64,000 bases of DNA from Owenia fusiformis (taxonomy: Eukaryota; Annelida; Polychaeta; Sabellida; Oweniidae): assembly GCA_903813345.2 (NCBI GenBank), contig CAIIXF020000002.1:10104650-10168649 (forward strand), written 5' to 3'. Positions 62,500 to 64,000 of the stretch are shown here, in pieces. A program made the position numbers and the translations under genes. The notes under the pieces are model-generated. The model was not told the origin of the DNA, ran no database searches, and worked only from the letters and a program-made list of their open reading frames with translations. Positions within the stretch are counted from its first letter, which is position 1. The number at the start of each line of letters is the position of its first letter.

Positions 62500-63175
62500 T
62501 GATCAACATTGATAAAGATCAAAATTTGTCACTAAATCAAAACAATTGGAAGAAGATAAATATACTTAACAAACTGAGTAACTTTGAACCTAAGTTATCA
62601 TCTTTCACTTACAAAGTCCTTCATGGATTTTTAGCAACTGATACATACTTAAAAATGTGTGGACTCATAGAGTCAAACATTTGCACTTTTTGTAAAGCAA
62701 ATCCTGAAACAATTTGCCATCTTCTGTATGAATGTACTATTGTGAGTGCCTTATTAAATGACAAATTTAAATAGCTCCCTTTAAAGCTCACAGTGTTATG
62801 TACTAAACAAAATGTATTGATAGGACCTGAGTGTATTAATGAAAAACCGATCATCCTAAATAGTATGCTATGTATTTTTAAAAGGTATGTTTATTTGTGC
62901 AAATATTCTATGCTAAAACCAACACTTAAAGGTTTTATAAGTAATGTGAAGGATTATTTTATTATGGACAAACGAGTTGGCAGATGTGATAAGTGGAAAA
63001 ATCGTGGAAGCAAAATTAAACAAATGACACTGATTTTTCCTTTAAATAAAAAAAATTGCCAAAGGTATAAAATTATTAAACACTAACGTGTAACCAATAC
63101 TGTATTGTAAAATGTACTTTTAACATGTAACTGTATTGTAATTGTTTTTTCTTCTCTGAAATAAAATAAATAAAA
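62500..63175 (+). mobile_element. 5'-truncated LINE 3' end with zf-RVT relic
   Basis: A continuous frame (62457-63086) broken only by one TAG (62772-62774) encodes the C-terminal part of a non-LTR reverse transcriptase protein: WKKINILNKLSNFEPKLSSF, then ICTFCKANPETICHLLYEC, the C-x-x-C ... H-x4-C zinc-binding end typical of these proteins, and a trailing region YVYLCKYSMLKPTLKGFISN. It finishes with an A-rich tail AAATAAAATAAATAAAATG near 63162-63180. The catalytic domain is missing, so it is a dead 5'-truncated insertion. Confidence 0.8.
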
Positions 63176-63289
63176 TGAAAAAGTTATCCTATTCTTAGTA
63201 GTGTTATAGCTAAATAACATGTGGGAATAAAATTGATGACCGGGAGATACATAGAGCATATCCTACGAATTTAGCAGAAGTACTCGAAG

Positions 63290-63600
63290 GCAAAAACCGC
63301 TTTTACAAACTGGCTTCTTACGTACTACAGAAGCCGGCTTCTGGAGTCACCAAGAAGCCGGCTTTCAAAAGCCGGCTTCTGAAGGACAACAGAAGCCGGC
63401 TTCTGGAGTCACCAAGAAGCCGGCTTTTACAAACTGGCTTCTTACGTACTACAGAAGCCGGCTTCTACAGTCAACAAGAAGCCGGCTTTTAAAAACCGGC
63501 TTCTGAAGGACAACAGAAGCCGGCTTCTGGAGTCACCAAGAAGCCGGCTTTTAAAACTGGCTTCTTACTTACTGACGTACTGCAGAAGATGGCTTTTGAA
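63290..63600. repeat. Palindromic AAGCCGGCTT tandem repeat
   Basis: About six half-units containing AGAAGCCGGCTTCT or AAGAAGCCGGCTTTT joined by GGAGTCACC, GAAGGACAAC or TACAAACTGGCTTCTTACGT. The higher-order period is about 130 bp. GCCGGC is self-complementary, so every unit can form a cruciform. Confidence 0.9.
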
Positions 63601-63746
63601 TATCGTTTATATTGTCATATGTTTGCAAAACTATACGGGTAAATTGAATTCTAAGCATGAATATCGATGAATTTGATCACGTTCATCAATTCCAAAAATA
63701 TTATGCATTGTATTTCTGTTTAATAAAAACGCACCGCTCATTTTTC

Positions 63747-63776
63747 AAAACTGGCTCCAATTTGGAGCCAGTTTTC
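63747..63776. repeat. Short perfect palindrome, AAAACTGGCTCC
   Basis: AAAACTGGCTCCAA and TTGGAGCCAGTTTT meet almost without loop. CTGGCT is shared with the adjacent GCCGGC satellite, suggesting a related element end. Confidence 0.75.
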
Positions 63777-64000
63777 AAATCAGCTCGCACCATTAAACAC
63801 AAGCTATGAACGGACAATCTAGCCACTGGGAATCACGAGATACTGTCTCCCGATCATTTTGATGTGGATTATGCATCTTATTCTCGTATAATCTGCATGA
63901 AAATAAGGAAAAACTGAAAAATATGTAAAATTATAACATAATTCAAGATTTTTTGCAAAAAGTCATTTCAAGTCAAAACTATGAGAGAAAATTGAAGTCT

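Noticed and set aside
63290-63600. CRISPR-like spaced repeats
   Set aside because: Eukaryotic context; spacers are themselves repeated and the units are palindromic, so this is a satellite.

Overview
This is AT-rich nuclear DNA from an animal. It has GT-AG introns with phase-matched exons, extracellular mosaic proteins (sushi/CCP, F-type lectin, PAN, discoidin, LamG-like and SUEL-like domains), rhodopsin-class receptors, a LINE relic and many TIR transposons. The lectin mosaic together with a tandem cluster of intronless orphan receptors suggests a marine invertebrate, most likely a deuterostome such as an echinoderm or hemichordate. A mollusc cannot be excluded, and no species-level call is possible from the sequence.

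Region 1 (1-16.3 kb) is a receptor cluster. Three intronless rhodopsin-class GPCR genes lie on the + strand (2757-3965, 6828-8063, 11607-12773). Their transmembrane cores are almost identical and their N-termini and tails differ. The same short promoter block (TATA-like box, then a GTTGATAT-type block) sits 65-72 bp before each ancestral ATG. An N-terminal relic of a fourth copy lies at 6565-6759. Flanking DNA is also duplicated: a minus-strand secreted cysteine-rich exon after receptor 1 has a decayed twin after receptor 3, so the cluster grew by segmental duplication.

Region 2 (16.4-60.1 kb) reads as one giant + strand gene. I assembled 22 exons by hand. All 21 junctions agree in phase, and the total coding length is divisible by three (about 3008 codons). 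The predicted product is a type I membrane protein: signal peptide, a beta-rich domain, two WSC-like domains, an F-type lectin domain interrupted by a PAN exon, one sushi, a LamG-like domain, a SUEL-like lectin domain, a second F-lectin-like domain interrupted by two discoidin (F5/8C) domains, 21 sushi domains in one 4.5-kb exon, a Thr/Ser-rich stalk, a membrane segment and a short tail. Phase-1 modules have been inserted inside other domains at their central intron.

The introns are full of transposons. Intron 6 holds a 1.5-kb pentamer satellite between inverted arms. Intron 7 holds a 1.9-kb foldback with SINE-like units. Intron 18 (14.7 kb, splitting one discoidin domain) consists almost wholly of two mariner-like elements, one with a decayed DDE transposase and a giant foldback, the other with two further elements nested inside it. 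Several of these share a plan: inverted arms around, or built from, tandem repeats.

Region 3 (60.1-64 kb) holds the probable 3' UTR, a 5'-truncated LINE 3' end with one in-frame stop, and a palindromic GCCGGC satellite. No rRNA, tRNA or CRISPR feature was found. All gene models are by eye, without transcript evidence.
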